64,000 nucleotides of DNA, from the NCBI GenBank assembly GCA_965178655.1, contig OZ238266.1, positions 434,001 through 498,000 on the forward strand. Reading direction: 5' to 3'. The notes under the pieces were generated by a model. It saw nothing but the letters and a program-made list of their open reading frames with translations, did not search any database and was not told where the DNA came from. Below, piece by piece: positions 1 through 9,414 of this stretch (its first letter is position 1; every line of letters starts with the position of its first letter). The DNA is from GCA-2733415 sp965178655 (GTDB lineage: Bacteria; Bacteroidota; Bacteroidia; Flavobacteriales; Flavobacteriaceae). A program made the translations under genes and the position numbers.

Positions 1-333
1 AATGTTAGCATTCAAGAAATTCATCATACACAAAAATTAGACGCTCCTAGTGGCACCGCAATATCTTTAGCAAATGGCATTATAAAGAACTCTACAAAAG
101 ATAATTGGATCTTAGGAGATGCAACTAACAATACTGACATTCCTATTTATGCAAAACGAATTGATGCTGTTCCTGGAACACATCATATAGATTATAATAG
201 CGACGTAGATAGCATTAAATTGTCACACACCGCACATAACCGAGATGGTTTTGCCTTAGGCGCTGTAATTGCTGCCGAATGGATTGCTAATAAAAAAGGG
301 GTCTTTTCTATGAAAGATGTACTTGGACTATAA
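1..333 (+). CDS. dapB: 4-hydroxy-tetrahydrodipicolinate reductase, C-terminal part
   Basis: Open from the first base of the window in frame 1 to a TAA at 331-333, so only the last 110 residues are seen. The segment contains EIHHTQKLDAPSGTA, the DapB C-terminal substrate-binding motif (family form E-x-HHxxKxDAPSGTA), and later the SLSHTAHNRDGFALGA-type region typical of the C-terminal dimerisation domain. The enzyme reduces the dihydrodipicolinate precursor in the diaminopimelate/lysine pathway in the cytoplasm. It lies 65 bases upstream of lepB in the same direction, so the two may be co-transcribed. The N-terminal NAD(P)H-binding domain lies outside the window. Confidence 0.93.
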   Translation, partial: NVSIQEIHHTQKLDAPSGTAISLANGIIKNSTKDNWILGDATNNTDIPIYAKRIDAVPGTHHIDYNSDVDSIKLSHTAHNRDGFALGAVIAAEWIANKKGVFSMKDVLGL

Positions 334-398
334 AATAATCTCATTAAAAAAACGTAACAAGTAGCTCTAAAATGCTACTAACTTAAAAACATATATTT

Positions 399-2075
399 AT
401 GACACTATTACAATGGTTTGTTTTTTTCCTATTACTACAAGTAGTTCACTTTTTAGGAACATGGAAATTATATATAAAAGCAGGACGAAAAGCTTGGGAA
501 GCTGCAATACCAGTCTATAATGCTATAGTATTAATGCAAATTATTAACCGCCCAAAATGGTGGACTATATTACTCTTTATTCCAATTATAAATCTTATTA
601 TCTTTCCGGTTATCTGGGTAGAAACGGCGCGTAGTTTCGGTAAAAACAGCACCATAGATACCATTCTAAGCATTGTATCTCTAGGCTTATATAATTACTA
701 TATTAATTACACTCAAGAAGTAACTCATATAAAAGACCGAAGCTTATCTCCTAAAACAGGATTTGGAGAATGGGTTAGCTCTATTTTATTTGCTGTTGTA
801 GCCGCTACAATAGTACACACATACTTTATGCAACCCTTTGTTATACCAACATCTTCTTTAGAAAAAACCTTGCTAAAAGGCGATTTTTTATTGGTTAGTA
901 AATTTCATTACGGCGCACGACTACCAATGACCGTTGTTGCTGCACCTATGGTACATGATACACTGCCTTTTATCAAAAGTCCATCTTATTTAAAAAAACC
1001 ACAACTACCCTACTTACGTCTTCCTGGGTTTCAAAAAATTAAAAACAATGACATTGTCGTATTTAACTGGCCTGCAGACACCTTATTTAACATGTATAAG
1101 GCAGCCGATAGAAAATATGAAAAACCAATCGATAAAAAAACCAATTACGTAAAACGATGTGTGGGTATTGCCGGTGATTCTCTTGAAATTAAAGATGGTT
1201 ACGTATTTGTTAATGGCAAACAAATTAATCTTCCAGATCGTGCCAAAACACAATTTTACTACACTGTTATTTCTAAGAGCCATTTATCTGTAAATTATTT
1301 AAAAAACAATATTGGTACTACAGAATTTAATAAGTTCTATAAAATTAGCCCTGAAGCAGCCAAGCACTACAAATTACACAATACATTGCCTTTTCCTAAT
1401 GACCCGATTAATCGTTTAGTAGAATTACCGGGGAGCTATGATTTAAGCCAAAACCCTGACTTTAAAGCTACCGATAGGTATAACATTAACATGTCGGTCG
1501 AAGAAAAAGAACGCTTGAGTAAAAACACAAACATCACTTCTATTACTAGAAACATTAAGCCAAAAGGCGAACGTGAATCTAATATTTTTCCTAGATATGG
1601 AAACTTTAACTGGAATGGCGATAACTTTGGACCAATATACATTCCTGAAGCAGGAAAAACAGTAGCGCTAAACACCAATGTTTTACCACTATACAAAGAT
1701 ATTATTACAGAGTACGAAGGTAACAACCTAACCGTTGATGGTGAAACTATTTATATTAACGGACAAGAATCTAACAGCTATACCTTTGCTCAAAATTATT
1801 ATTGGATGATGGGAGATAATCGCCAGAATTCATTAGACGCTCGTTACTGGGGATATGTCCCTTTTGACCACGTTATTGGAAAGCCTGTTTTTGTATGGAT
1901 GAGTATTAGCGGCGTTGAACTGGGATTAAAAAATATTAAAAATTGGGTTATTAATACCAATAGAGTATTTACTACTGTTGGCGGTAGCGGCAAACCTACT
2001 TCATACTTTCCTTATTTTATAGCGCTTATTGTTTTATGGCAAGGCTATGTGTTTTATAAAAAGCGTAAAAAATAG
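399..2075 (+). CDS. lepB: Signal peptidase I, long Bacteroidota form
   Basis: 558 residues, far longer than the ~300 of typical LepB. Three hydrophobic segments in residues 1-110 and one at about 124-148 precede the catalytic domain. The serine motif is PTSSLEKTL with the presumed nucleophile Ser153 (family PxxSM, here Leu replaces Met). The general-base lysine is Lys252 in YVKRCVGIAGD. The C-terminal box MMGDNRQNSLDARYWG matches the conserved GDN(R)xxSxDSRxWG box. Between these boxes lies a ~150-residue insertion, which is usual for flavobacterial homologues. A last hydrophobic segment sits near the C terminus. The enzyme cleaves Sec signal peptides at the outer face of the inner membrane. 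wbqC-like follows after 3 bases, suggesting an operon. Confidence 0.95.
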   Translation: MTLLQWFVFFLLLQVVHFLGTWKLYIKAGRKAWEAAIPVYNAIVLMQIINRPKWWTILLFIPIINLIIFPVIWVETARSFGKNSTIDTILSIVSLGLYNYYINYTQEVTHIKDRSLSPKTGFGEWVSSILFAVVAATIVHTYFMQPFVIPTSSLEKTLLKGDFLLVSKFHYGARLPMTVVAAPMVHDTLPFIKSPSYLKKPQLPYLRLPGFQKIKNNDIVVFNWPADTLFNMYKAADRKYEKPIDKKTNYVKRCVGIAGDSLEIKDGYVFVNGKQINLPDRAKTQFYYTVISKSHLSVNYLKNNIGTTEFNKFYKISPEAAKHYKLHNTLPFPNDPINRLVELPGSYDLSQNPDFKATDRYNINMSVEEKERLSKNTNITSITRNIKPKGERESNIFPRYGNFNWNGDNFGPIYIPEAGKTVALNTNVLPLYKDIITEYEGNNLTVDGETIYINGQESNSYTFAQNYYWMMGDNRQNSLDARYWGYVPFDHVIGKPVFVWMSISGVELGLKNIKNWVINTNRVFTTVGGSGKPTSYFPYFIALIVLWQGYVFYKKRKK

Positions 2076-2078
2076 GTT

Positions 2079-2705
2079 ATGAATTTATTAATTCATCCTA
2101 CTTATTTCCCTACAATAGCACACTTTGTAGCTATTGCGCAAGCCAAGACTATATGTTTTGAAAAAGCCGATAGTTTTTTAAAACAAACCTATAGAAATCG
2201 TATGTTTATATATGGAGCTAACGGAAAATTATTGCTTAATATTCCTGTGAAACATCTTAAAACAGGAGAGAAATTACAGTATAAAAACACTCAAATTGAA
2301 AGTGTAGAAAATTGGCAAAAGCAACATTGGAAATCTATTGAGTCTGCCTACAGAACTTCACCCTTTTTTGAATATTATGAAGATGATATTAAGCCACTGT
2401 TTTTTACACCGCAAAACGACTTGTACCAATTAAATATGGATATATTTAATTGTATTTGCAACTGTATTGAATTGAATATTGAGACCATTACATATACTTC
2501 AGAATTTCACAAAACACATGAAAGCCTAACAGACCTTAGGGCTCTGGTAAATGCAAAAAAGCAACTGACCCCCCCCTTAGAACATTACACCCAAGTATTT
2601 AGCGAAAAACACGGTTATATAGCTAATTTGAGTGTTTTAGACTTATTATTTAACGAAGGCCCTAATACCTTAAACTATCTAGAATCTCAATCTCCTTTTT
2701 GGTAA
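2079..2705 (+). CDS. WbqC-like family protein
   Basis: 208 residues. The N-terminal HPTYFPTIAHFVAIAQA and the internal R-N-R/NIPVKH and WQKQHWKSIESAY segments match the WbqC-like family, which occurs in O-antigen loci and, in Bacteroidota, regularly next to lepB. The biochemical role is not firmly established, although family members have been linked to glycan or aminoacyl modification. No signal peptide or membrane segment is visible, so it is probably cytoplasmic. It starts 3 bases after lepB and its stop codon overlaps the start of the next gene (TAATG), so it is translationally coupled on both sides. Function is inferred from family only. Confidence 0.75.
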   Translation: MNLLIHPTYFPTIAHFVAIAQAKTICFEKADSFLKQTYRNRMFIYGANGKLLLNIPVKHLKTGEKLQYKNTQIESVENWQKQHWKSIESAYRTSPFFEYYEDDIKPLFFTPQNDLYQLNMDIFNCICNCIELNIETITYTSEFHKTHESLTDLRALVNAKKQLTPPLEHYTQVFSEKHGYIANLSVLDLLFNEGPNTLNYLESQSPFW

Positions 2706-3010
2706 TGGAACATATTGTTCACTACTTTTTACACTTTGGTGCCCCTCTAGGTATTGCATACCTCTTTTTTAAATCAACATGGAAAAAGGTATACCTTATT
2801 TTTATTGCTAGTATGCTAGTAGATTTAGATCACCTTATTGCATCTCCTATATTTGAAGCCAATAGATGTAGTATTAATTTTCATCCGTTACATAGCTATT
2901 ATGCAATAGCCGTATATTGCATTGGACTATTGCCTAAAAAAACGCGCGTCATTGCAATAGCATTATTATTTCATATGCTAACCGATTGGATAAACTGTTT
3001 AATGATGTAG
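2705..3010 (+). CDS. Small integral membrane protein (DUF6122-like)
   Basis: About 101 residues starting at the ATG that overlaps the preceding stop codon (TAATG). An upstream in-frame TTG at 2699 would add only two residues and is less likely. The protein is strongly hydrophobic with about four membrane segments. It carries SMLVDLDHL and FHPLHSYY, acidic/His motifs resembling metal-dependent membrane hydrolases of the YdjM type (DxDHL...HR). Small proteins of this kind are found after lepB/wbqC in flavobacteria and are annotated as DUF6122. Function is unknown, and the hydrolase resemblance is only suggestive. Confidence 0.7.
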   Translation: MEHIVHYFLHFGAPLGIAYLFFKSTWKKVYLIFIASMLVDLDHLIASPIFEANRCSINFHPLHSYYAIAVYCIGLLPKKTRVIAIALLFHMLTDWINCLMM

Positions 3011-3051
3011 TAACACCTTTTTAACTTTAAAATGAGTGATAAATAAGTTAC

Positions 3052-4071
3052 CTACCAATATAATTCTGCTATAATAGGATAATGGTCTGAGTATTTCTGG
3101 CGACCGCTCTCAAAAGATATCACCTGAAAGGAATTGTCTGCTAGAATAAAATCTATACGCAAAGGAAATAATTTAAAATTAAATGTTTTCCCAAAACCAT
3201 TACCGCGTAATTCAAAAGCATCTTGATAGCCTTCGTTTTTAAATTGTTTATAGATATAGGAATAAGATGTATTGTTAAAATCCCCCATAATAATTGTCTT
3301 ATAAGTGCAAGATTTTTGATGCCTTAACACTTTTTCTGCTTGCAATTGCTGTTTTTTAAACCGTGCACCAATGCCTTCAATTAAATGTGCTTTATCCTGT
3401 GTTTTTAAATCGTTAATATCTGTGTTTATATGTAACGATTCAAAGTGTACATTATACACACGTAAGGTGTCCGAATTCTTTAAAACATCTACATAAATAG
3501 CCTTATTAGAAGAGTTTTTAAAGGCAATTTCTCCTTTTGATATAATTGTGTGTTTCGAGAAAATTGCCTGACCATACTGCACCCTATTTCCTGAAAGGCT
3601 TTTATGTTGAAATGGATATGACAATAAATTAATATCTGTTTTGGGTTGATATTCTTGAAAGGCAATAATATCAGGAGATTTTTCATTGATTAAATCACCT
3701 ATCAATTGCGGAACGTTTGGCTTATCAATCCAATTATACAAGTTAAATAATCTTACATTATAACTCATTACTGACAACTGAGTTGGACTAGCAATAGTAG
3801 ATGTTGAAAATTTAAACAGAGTGGTTATGGTATTATACCCTAATAACAATACTACTAACGACAATAGCATTTGTTTTTTCAACTTTAACAACCAATACAC
3901 ACAAAACACAAGGTTAACAAAAAGTAATACTGGAACCGATAAACTCAACACCGAAATAATCGAGAATATTTTAGGTGGCACAAAAGCCAACATATAACTA
4001 AGCAATAATAAAAATGCTGCAATGCAGTTAAGCATATACATCCCTTTTTCTATTATTGACCCTTTTTTCAT
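3052..4071 (-). CDS. Membrane-anchored endonuclease/exonuclease/phosphatase family protein
   Basis: 339 residues. Three hydrophobic segments occupy roughly residues 10-95, followed by an EEP (DNase I-like) catalytic domain: SVMSYNVRLFN (Asn), IIAFQEYQ (metal-binding Glu), IIMGDFNNTSYS (Asp/Asn), RIDFILADN (Asp) and the terminal YSDHYPII (Asp-His pair). All catalytic positions expected for a metal-dependent phosphoesterase are present. The substrate (nucleic acid, phospholipid or inositol phosphate) cannot be told from sequence. It is the last gene of the minus-strand run that begins with mutL and the two rhomboid genes, 21 bases after the second rhomboid gene, and is probably in the same transcript. 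Confidence 0.85.
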   Translation of the reverse strand: MKKGSIIEKGMYMLNCIAAFLLLLSYMLAFVPPKIFSIISVLSLSVPVLLFVNLVFCVYWLLKLKKQMLLSLVVLLLGYNTITTLFKFSTSTIASPTQLSVMSYNVRLFNLYNWIDKPNVPQLIGDLINEKSPDIIAFQEYQPKTDINLLSYPFQHKSLSGNRVQYGQAIFSKHTIISKGEIAFKNSSNKAIYVDVLKNSDTLRVYNVHFESLHINTDINDLKTQDKAHLIEGIGARFKKQQLQAEKVLRHQKSCTYKTIIMGDFNNTSYSYIYKQFKNEGYQDAFELRGNGFGKTFNFKLFPLRIDFILADNSFQVISFESGRQKYSDHYPIIAELYW

Positions 4072-4092
4072 ATACTACAGTTAAGCTTTATA

Positions 4093-4968
4093 TTATTCTT
4101 TTCCAGATTGAAATAGAAAAGCTTTTTCTTCTTTTGATAAACTTTCGTAACCGCTTTTACTTATTTTATCTAAAATAGCATTTACTTGCTCTTGCTTTAC
4201 ACGTTTTTTTTGAAAAACAGTTTTATCGGAAGCCCTACGTTTTGCCTTTGTTTTATGCACCGTTTTTAATGGTGATTTCTTACTGAATAATTGCCATGAG
4301 GCAATTGTATTAAGAAGCTTTTCAAACCACTTACCAATGTCATTCCCTTTTTTGTACTGTAAAGCATATACGTAACCTAATAAGGCGCCGCCTAAATGTG
4401 CAATATGTCCCACAGCAGCTGAACTAGGCAGTAACAAAAGATCTTTAGCTACTAGAAACACAGCAATATGCCATAGTTTAATTTTAAACGAAAAGACCGA
4501 CACTTGCATCTGTGGCAGCATAGCACTTATAAACACCACAATAGCCATGACTGCTGCCGAAGCGCCTAACAAGTACCCGTCTTGCGTATTTAACATAGGA
4601 AACATTTCGTAGAACAACACATATAATACACCTCCTGAAAATGCGCCTATTACATAAATTTTTAAAAAAAGTTTACTGCTAAATCGTGTAAAAAACAATT
4701 TTGAAAAATAATACAATATCATCATGTTAACTGCTAAGTGTAGCAAGTCTGTATGTAAAAAAGCATAGGTTAAAAATGACCAAGGAGCTAAAAAAGCAGC
4801 TACTGCATTTTCTGAAAGCGCCAACCATTCTGTAATTTTTGTTGTTTGAAAAATAGCCGATACGCCAGTATAAAACACAAAGCAAATAACATTGATTACA
4901 ATGAGTTTTTCTGCAATATTAAGCTGTTTATACTTCTGTTTTAATTCTTTAATGTTCATTAATTCCAA
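4093..4968 (-). CDS. Rhomboid family intramembrane serine protease
   Basis: 291 residues with six hydrophobic segments in the first ~205 and a basic cytoplasmic tail rich in Lys/Arg. The rhomboid signature is present: HLAVN (Asn81), GASA with presumed nucleophile Ser137, and AHLGGALLGY with His191. The usual motif is GxSG, and here the last Gly is Ala, which is tolerated in known rhomboids. It overlaps the preceding rhomboid gene by about 10 bases, so the two are translationally coupled. The tail contains ISKSGYESLSKEEKAFL, also common in Bacteroidota paralogues. It probably cleaves transmembrane substrates in the inner membrane. Substrates are unknown. Confidence 0.9.
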   Translation of the reverse strand: MELMNIKELKQKYKQLNIAEKLIVINVICFVFYTGVSAIFQTTKITEWLALSENAVAAFLAPWSFLTYAFLHTDLLHLAVNMMILYYFSKLFFTRFSSKLFLKIYVIGAFSGGVLYVLFYEMFPMLNTQDGYLLGASAAVMAIVVFISAMLPQMQVSVFSFKIKLWHIAVFLVAKDLLLLPSSAAVGHIAHLGGALLGYVYALQYKKGNDIGKWFEKLLNTIASWQLFSKKSPLKTVHKTKAKRRASDKTVFQKKRVKQEQVNAILDKISKSGYESLSKEEKAFLFQSGKE

Positions 4969-5714
4969 CGGTGTTTATTAAACTGATTTTTTTTCCAGTA
5001 CAATATCATTATCAATCCTGTTAACGCACCTCCAATATGTGCCCAGTAAGCAGTGTTATTAGGACTTAATATTGAAATTCCTGTAAAGCCCGAAAAAATA
5101 TCTAAACCAACCAATATAGGTATAAAATACTTAGCTTTTATTGGTGCTGGAAAAAACAACAACATTAATTCTGAATTAGGAAACAACATTCCAAAAGCTA
5201 CCAATAAACCCATAATAGCCCCCGAAGCACCAACTGCTGGAGTATGATAAGTATTGTAAAATGAGGCTAACGATTCTTGAGTAACATACTTTAATAAAGC
5301 TGTGTTATATTGCCCTGTTGTAACTATACTATTAATATCTACGTCATTTATCCCAGCATTAAGCAAAGTATCAAAAACATTCTGAAACTGAATATAATTT
5401 GCTAAAGTATAGATTAAACTAGCCCCTATACCTGCCGAAAAATAGAAAAACAGGAACTTCTTTTTTCCCCATACATTTTCGAGAGCACTACCAAACATCC
5501 ACAAGGCCAACATATTAAATAGAATATGATTAATAGTGGCATGCATAAACATAGTACTTACAAACTGCCAAGGCATAAACAATTCGTTTTTAATAAAAAA
5601 CAAGGCCAAGTACTGGTCTAAATCAATACCACTTTTTTGCAATACATATTTTGCAGCAAAAAACAGGACATTGATAATTACTAAGTGCTTTACAGTGTTG
5701 GTTATTTTTATCAT
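4959..5714 (-). CDS. Rhomboid family intramembrane serine protease
   Basis: 251 residues with about six membrane segments. Catalytic features are HILFN (Asn67), GASGAIMG (Ser164) and WAHIGGALTG (His226), i.e. a complete Ser-His dyad with the canonical GxSG box. The start codon abuts the mutL stop codon directly, and its 3' end overlaps the next rhomboid gene. Tandem rhomboids after mutL are common in flavobacteria and suggest co-expression, but there is no evidence that they act together. The two proteins are clearly paralogous but not recent duplicates, since sequence similarity is limited to the motif regions. Confidence 0.92.
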   Translation of the reverse strand: MIKITNTVKHLVIINVLFFAAKYVLQKSGIDLDQYLALFFIKNELFMPWQFVSTMFMHATINHILFNMLALWMFGSALENVWGKKKFLFFYFSAGIGASLIYTLANYIQFQNVFDTLLNAGINDVDINSIVTTGQYNTALLKYVTQESLASFYNTYHTPAVGASGAIMGLLVAFGMLFPNSELMLLFFPAPIKAKYFIPILVGLDIFSGFTGISILSPNNTAYWAHIGGALTGLIMILYWKKNQFNKHRWN

Positions 5715-7577
5715 TTATTGTAATTTTTTATCAAACTCACCAACGTCATAGGTCACAAAAATTGGTTTATGATGCGGTGAAATTGTTGGCTCTTTACATG
5801 CAAATAATTTATTTACAATATCTTCTTGCTCAATTGTTGTAAGTGGCTTACCACTCTTAATAGCAATACTTTTAGCCATAGATTTTGCTACTCTTGTAGC
5901 ATGAATACTACTAGAGTCTAATGTTTCTCCTTTTACATCTCCTAACAAGTCATGTATTAGTATTGTTGCCTTGCTTGTTTCTATCTCGGTAGGAATACCT
6001 GTAATTTCAAGTGTATCGTTATTAGGTATTGAAAATACAAAACCTAGCATTTCTAACACATCTTTTAATGCCGTAATACAAGATAACTCATCTGGAGTAA
6101 GTGTCATTTGTACAGGAAAAAGCAATTGCTGACTGAGTACTTGACTTACAGAAACATGTTTTAAAAAATTTTCAAATAAAATACGCTCATGTGCCCTATG
6201 CTGATGTATAACAACTACACCAGATTTTATTTTACTTATTATATACTTCTGCTGTACTTGAAATGTAATATGCTCTTGTACAATTTCAGAGTCTTTAAAA
6301 AACGATCCCGTAACTTCTTCAGATTCAAACTCTATCATAGGCACTGATGCGGCATCTATGGACATTTTTGACTCTAAACCAACATATAGACTATCCCAAT
6401 TTTCTGTAGATTTAGGCGCAGTTGGTCTTGGGTTATAATGGCTTTTGTTATTTTCTGATTTAGTATCTGTTTTAAACGGATTAAAACTTCTATCTACCTC
6501 TATACTTGGCGTAGTAGCTTTAGAATTTTTATACGAATATGGTGTGTCTAAACTTTTATCACGCTGAAAATCTAGTATTGGGGCTATCTGAAACTGCCCT
6601 AAACTGTGCTTTATTGTAGATTTAATAATGGCATACAAATCATGCTCATTATCGAATTTAATTTCTGTTTTTGTAGGGTGTATATTAATATCTATTGTTT
6701 TTGGGTCTACATTTAGGTATAAAAAATACCCTGGATTAGCACCGTCTTTTAATAAGCCCTCAAAAGCTGTTGTTATAGCATGATATAAATACCCGTTTTT
6801 AATGTAGCGATCATTAACAAAAAAGAATTGTTCTTTATTTCGTTTTTTTGCAAACTCTGGTTTTATTACAAACCCTGTAATTTTTAGTATGTCTGTTTCC
6901 TCGTGTACGGGAACTAGTTTTTCATTTGTTTTTGCGCCAAATATTGCTACAATTCGTTGGCGGCTATTAGCTATAGGCAGTTTAAATAAATCATTTCCGT
7001 TATGATTTAAACTAAATGCAATTGTAGGGTGTACTAATGCTACACGCTGAAATTCATCAATAATATGTCGCATTTCTACCTGCGTAGATTTCAAGAAATT
7101 TCGACGGGCAGGAATATTAAAAAATAAATTTTTAACTGCTATAGATGTCCCTTTTGGACTTACCACAACATCTTGCTCTATGACTTGGCTACCTTCTATT
7201 TTTAATATGGTACCCAGGTCATCTTCATCACGCTTTGTTTTCATTTCAACATGAGCAATGGCTGCGATAGATGCCAAGGCCTCTCCTCTAAATCCTTTAG
7301 TATTGAGTTGAAATAAATCTTCGGCACTGCTAATTTTAGAAGTTGCATGGCGCTCAAATGACAATCGTGCATCGGTAACACTCATACCACTACCATTATC
7401 AATGACCTGAATAAGAGATTTTCCGGCATCGGTAACATAGAGGTCTATATGAGTGGCTTTTGCATCAATAGCATTTTCGAGCAGTTCTTTAACTACAGAT
7501 GCTGGGCGCTGTACCACTTCTCCTGCTGCTATTTGATTGGCAACATGATCAGGTAATAATTGAATAATATCTGACAT
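5715..7577 (-). CDS. mutL: DNA mismatch repair protein MutL
   Basis: 620 residues, normal length. The N-terminal GHKL ATPase is complete: ELLENAIDA (Glu34, Asn35), DNGSGM (60-65) and TKGFRGEAL (93-101). A variable linker covers roughly 330-430, followed by the C-terminal dimerisation domain. Near residue 455 the endonuclease metal motif (family DQHAxxERxxxE) reads HQHRAHERILFE, with His in place of the first Asp. The C-terminal cysteine-rich motif is also altered (SPHHKP instead of CPHGRP). MutL links MutS mismatch recognition to strand removal. It overlaps the small upstream membrane-protein gene by one base and abuts the rhomboid gene downstream. Confidence 0.96.
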   Translation of the reverse strand: MSDIIQLLPDHVANQIAAGEVVQRPASVVKELLENAIDAKATHIDLYVTDAGKSLIQVIDNGSGMSVTDARLSFERHATSKISSAEDLFQLNTKGFRGEALASIAAIAHVEMKTKRDEDDLGTILKIEGSQVIEQDVVVSPKGTSIAVKNLFFNIPARRNFLKSTQVEMRHIIDEFQRVALVHPTIAFSLNHNGNDLFKLPIANSRQRIVAIFGAKTNEKLVPVHEETDILKITGFVIKPEFAKKRNKEQFFFVNDRYIKNGYLYHAITTAFEGLLKDGANPGYFLYLNVDPKTIDINIHPTKTEIKFDNEHDLYAIIKSTIKHSLGQFQIAPILDFQRDKSLDTPYSYKNSKATTPSIEVDRSFNPFKTDTKSENNKSHYNPRPTAPKSTENWDSLYVGLESKMSIDAASVPMIEFESEEVTGSFFKDSEIVQEHITFQVQQKYIISKIKSGVVVIHQHRAHERILFENFLKHVSVSQVLSQQLLFPVQMTLTPDELSCITALKDVLEMLGFVFSIPNNDTLEITGIPTEIETSKATILIHDLLGDVKGETLDSSSIHATRVAKSMAKSIAIKSGKPLTTIEQEDIVNKLFACKEPTISPHHKPIFVTYDVGEFDKKLQ

Positions 7578-7873
7578 TAGAAAAGGGAGATGTTATAATG
7601 ATTTAGTATTAATACGGCACCTGCTAGCAATAATGCAAATATTACTAGTAATCGTATTTGCGATTGTTTTTGGTCGGTATCTTTTTTTGTGCCTTTCCAA
7701 TCTTCTCTAAACGATGTTCGTTTTTTAAAACCATCATTTTTTTGTGAATCTTTTGGAGTGCCATGGTGTTTTTCGTAGAGTTTATCCAAACGTTCTTTTT
7801 GCTCGTTATAGTGGCGAGCAGGAAAGTTAAACCTTTTGTTTTTATGCTGTTTAAATAGCGTTGGAAGCCTCAT
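7577..7873 (-). CDS. Small membrane-anchored protein upstream of mutL
   Basis: 98 residues from the ATG at 7873. An upstream in-frame ATG at 7903 would add ten residues with no sign of being coding. The N terminus is MRLPTLFKQHKNKRFNF, followed by a charged, Lys/Asp-rich region and one hydrophobic segment at the C terminus (about residues 73-94). It looks like a tail-anchored protein with a cytoplasmic charged domain. Such proteins are found next to mutL/ribH in Flavobacteriaceae. No functional domain is recognised. Its stop overlaps the mutL start by one base, so it is translationally coupled to mutL. Confidence 0.7.
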   Translation of the reverse strand: MRLPTLFKQHKNKRFNFPARHYNEQKERLDKLYEKHHGTPKDSQKNDGFKKRTSFREDWKGTKKDTDQKQSQIRLLVIFALLLAGAVLILNHYNISLF

Positions 7874-8094
7874 AACAATAGTGTGTAAATGACACAAATA
7901 CACTCAAGGCAAGTACAGGAGGTATTCTTTTTAATTTACTTGATTATCCGCATCACATTAATAAATTATATGATATTGACTTGCAATTCAAAAATACGTA
8001 TTTCAACAGAGAAAAAAAGTAGTTTTTGGGTATTTTTGTTAACAGTTATAAACGCTGTAATGGTAAACTGTGTAATTGTTTGGCATGGTTGCGT

Positions 8095-8580
8095 TTAGTA
8101 AGTACTAAGTGTAGCCATTTTTATAGCAGCAACTGCTGCTTCTGTACCCTTGTTACCGTGTTTTCCTCCAGACCTATCAATAGCTTGTTGTAAAGTATTA
8201 TCGGTCAGTACACAAAAGATAACAGGCACATTTTCTTGTACATTTAAATCTTTTATACCCTGTGCGGTACCACTACACACAAAATCGAAATGTTTTGTTT
8301 CGCCTTGTATTACACTACCTATAGCAATTATTGCATCTACAGTTTGTGTTTTAATCATGTGCTTGCACCCAAACGGAAGTTCAAAGGTTCCTGGCACATC
8401 CCAAACCATAATATTGTCTTCTAAAACGCCATTATCAATTAGGGTGTTTATAGCGCCATTTTTTAAGCCTTGAGTAATGGTTTCATTCCATTCAGAAACA
8501 ACAATCCCAAATCGAAAATTTTTCGCATTTGGGATAGTGTTCTTATCGTATGTAGATAAATTTTTATGTATTGTAGCCAT
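8095..8580 (-). CDS. ribH: 6,7-dimethyl-8-ribityllumazine synthase
   Basis: 161 residues, the standard RibH length. Motifs: FGIVVSEWNE (substrate-binding aromatic loop), VWDVPGTFELPFG (conserved PGxxELP), IGSVIQGETKHFDFVC (conserved GxVIxGxTxHxxxV) and the terminal GNKGTEAAVAAIKM. It catalyses the penultimate step of riboflavin synthesis, joining the pyrimidine and dihydroxybutanone-phosphate precursors in a cytoplasmic icosahedral assembly. It lies 30 bases after the TPR-protein gene in the same direction, an arrangement usual in flavobacteria. About 220 bases separate it from the next gene downstream. Confidence 0.97.
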   Translation of the reverse strand: MATIHKNLSTYDKNTIPNAKNFRFGIVVSEWNETITQGLKNGAINTLIDNGVLEDNIMVWDVPGTFELPFGCKHMIKTQTVDAIIAIGSVIQGETKHFDFVCSGTAQGIKDLNVQENVPVIFCVLTDNTLQQAIDRSGGKHGNKGTEAAVAAIKMATLSTY

Positions 8581-8610
8581 AGTACTATTCCGTAAAACGG
8601 ATGTATTGGT

Positions 8611-9414
8611 TTATTGTGCTTGTGCTTTTCCTAATAAAGCTTCTACTTTACTAATTTCTAAAGCAGTAGGAAAATCGTTTTGAATACGTGTTAAATACGT
8701 TACTGCTTTATCGTTTTTAGATAATTCTAAAGCAACTACTGCTGCTTTATATAAAAACTTAGGCGTTGTATATTCATTTGTAGCCACTGCAATTGCTTTT
8801 TCGTAATATGAAAGTGCATCTGCTAATAACGGATTTTTTTCGGTATGTAATTGTACGTATGCATCTGCAACTGCTCCTAAAGCACTTGAGTTAGTCATTT
8901 CGTCATCTACACTATAGCTATCTAAGTATTGAACGGCATTTTTATAATCGTTCATGTTTAAGTAAGCTAATCCTGCCATGTAGTTTGCTAAGTTTGCTGT
9001 TTTAGTACCTTTATAAGAATCTATAACATCTAACAGTCCTAATTTACCTTCTCCTCCTGTTAAGGCTAAGTTATATAATGAATCTTTTGTTTCTCCAACA
9101 GCATCTACTGCTTGCATAAAGTATGTTTGTGCAGTATATACATCATTGGCAGCTTTAGCTTCATTAGGCTCTTGTACAAATTTTGTATATCCCATAAATG
9201 CTAATACTCCAACAGCTATAACACCTACTATACCAAATATATATTTTTGATTAGCAGCTACAAATTCTTCAGCCTTATTTGCAGAATCGTCTAAAGAGTT
9301 AAATACATCTTCTGTTGTACTTTCTCCTTCTACGTATCCTTCTACTTCATTAGTAGTTTCAGTCTCAATCTTTTCTTTAGGTTTTCTATACCCTCTTTTT
9401 TTATATGTAGCCAT
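8611..9414 (-). CDS. Tetratricopeptide-repeat membrane protein (YfgM-like)
   Basis: 267 residues. A charged N-terminal segment (Lys/Glu/Thr-rich, about 1-57) is followed by one hydrophobic segment (about 58-78, YIFGIVGVIAVGVLAF) and a C-terminal helical region with TPR-like repeats (ANYMAGLAYLNMNDYKNAVQYL is the clearest unit). The topology resembles YfgM, a single-pass ancillary factor of the Sec translocon, but that is analogy only. The gene is divergent from recF across a 121-bp region and leads the ribH-mutL-rhomboid series. A candidate -7 element (TATTTTTG on the minus strand, 9441-9434) lies just upstream. Confidence 0.8.
   Translation of the reverse strand: MATYKKRGYRKPKEKIETETTNEVEGYVEGESTTEDVFNSLDDSANKAEEFVAANQKYIFGIVGVIAVGVLAFMGYTKFVQEPNEAKAANDVYTAQTYFMQAVDAVGETKDSLYNLALTGGEGKLGLLDVIDSYKGTKTANLANYMAGLAYLNMNDYKNAVQYLDSYSVDDEMTNSSALGAVADAYVQLHTEKNPLLADALSYYEKAIAVATNEYTTPKFLYKAAVVALELSKNDKAVTYLTRIQNDFPTALEISKVEALLGKAQAQ

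Noticed and set aside
7889..8098. 69-codon plus-strand frame between the small membrane protein and ribH
   Set aside because: It overlaps the 5' region of the minus-strand gene, has no family resemblance and lies in low-complexity AT-rich DNA.
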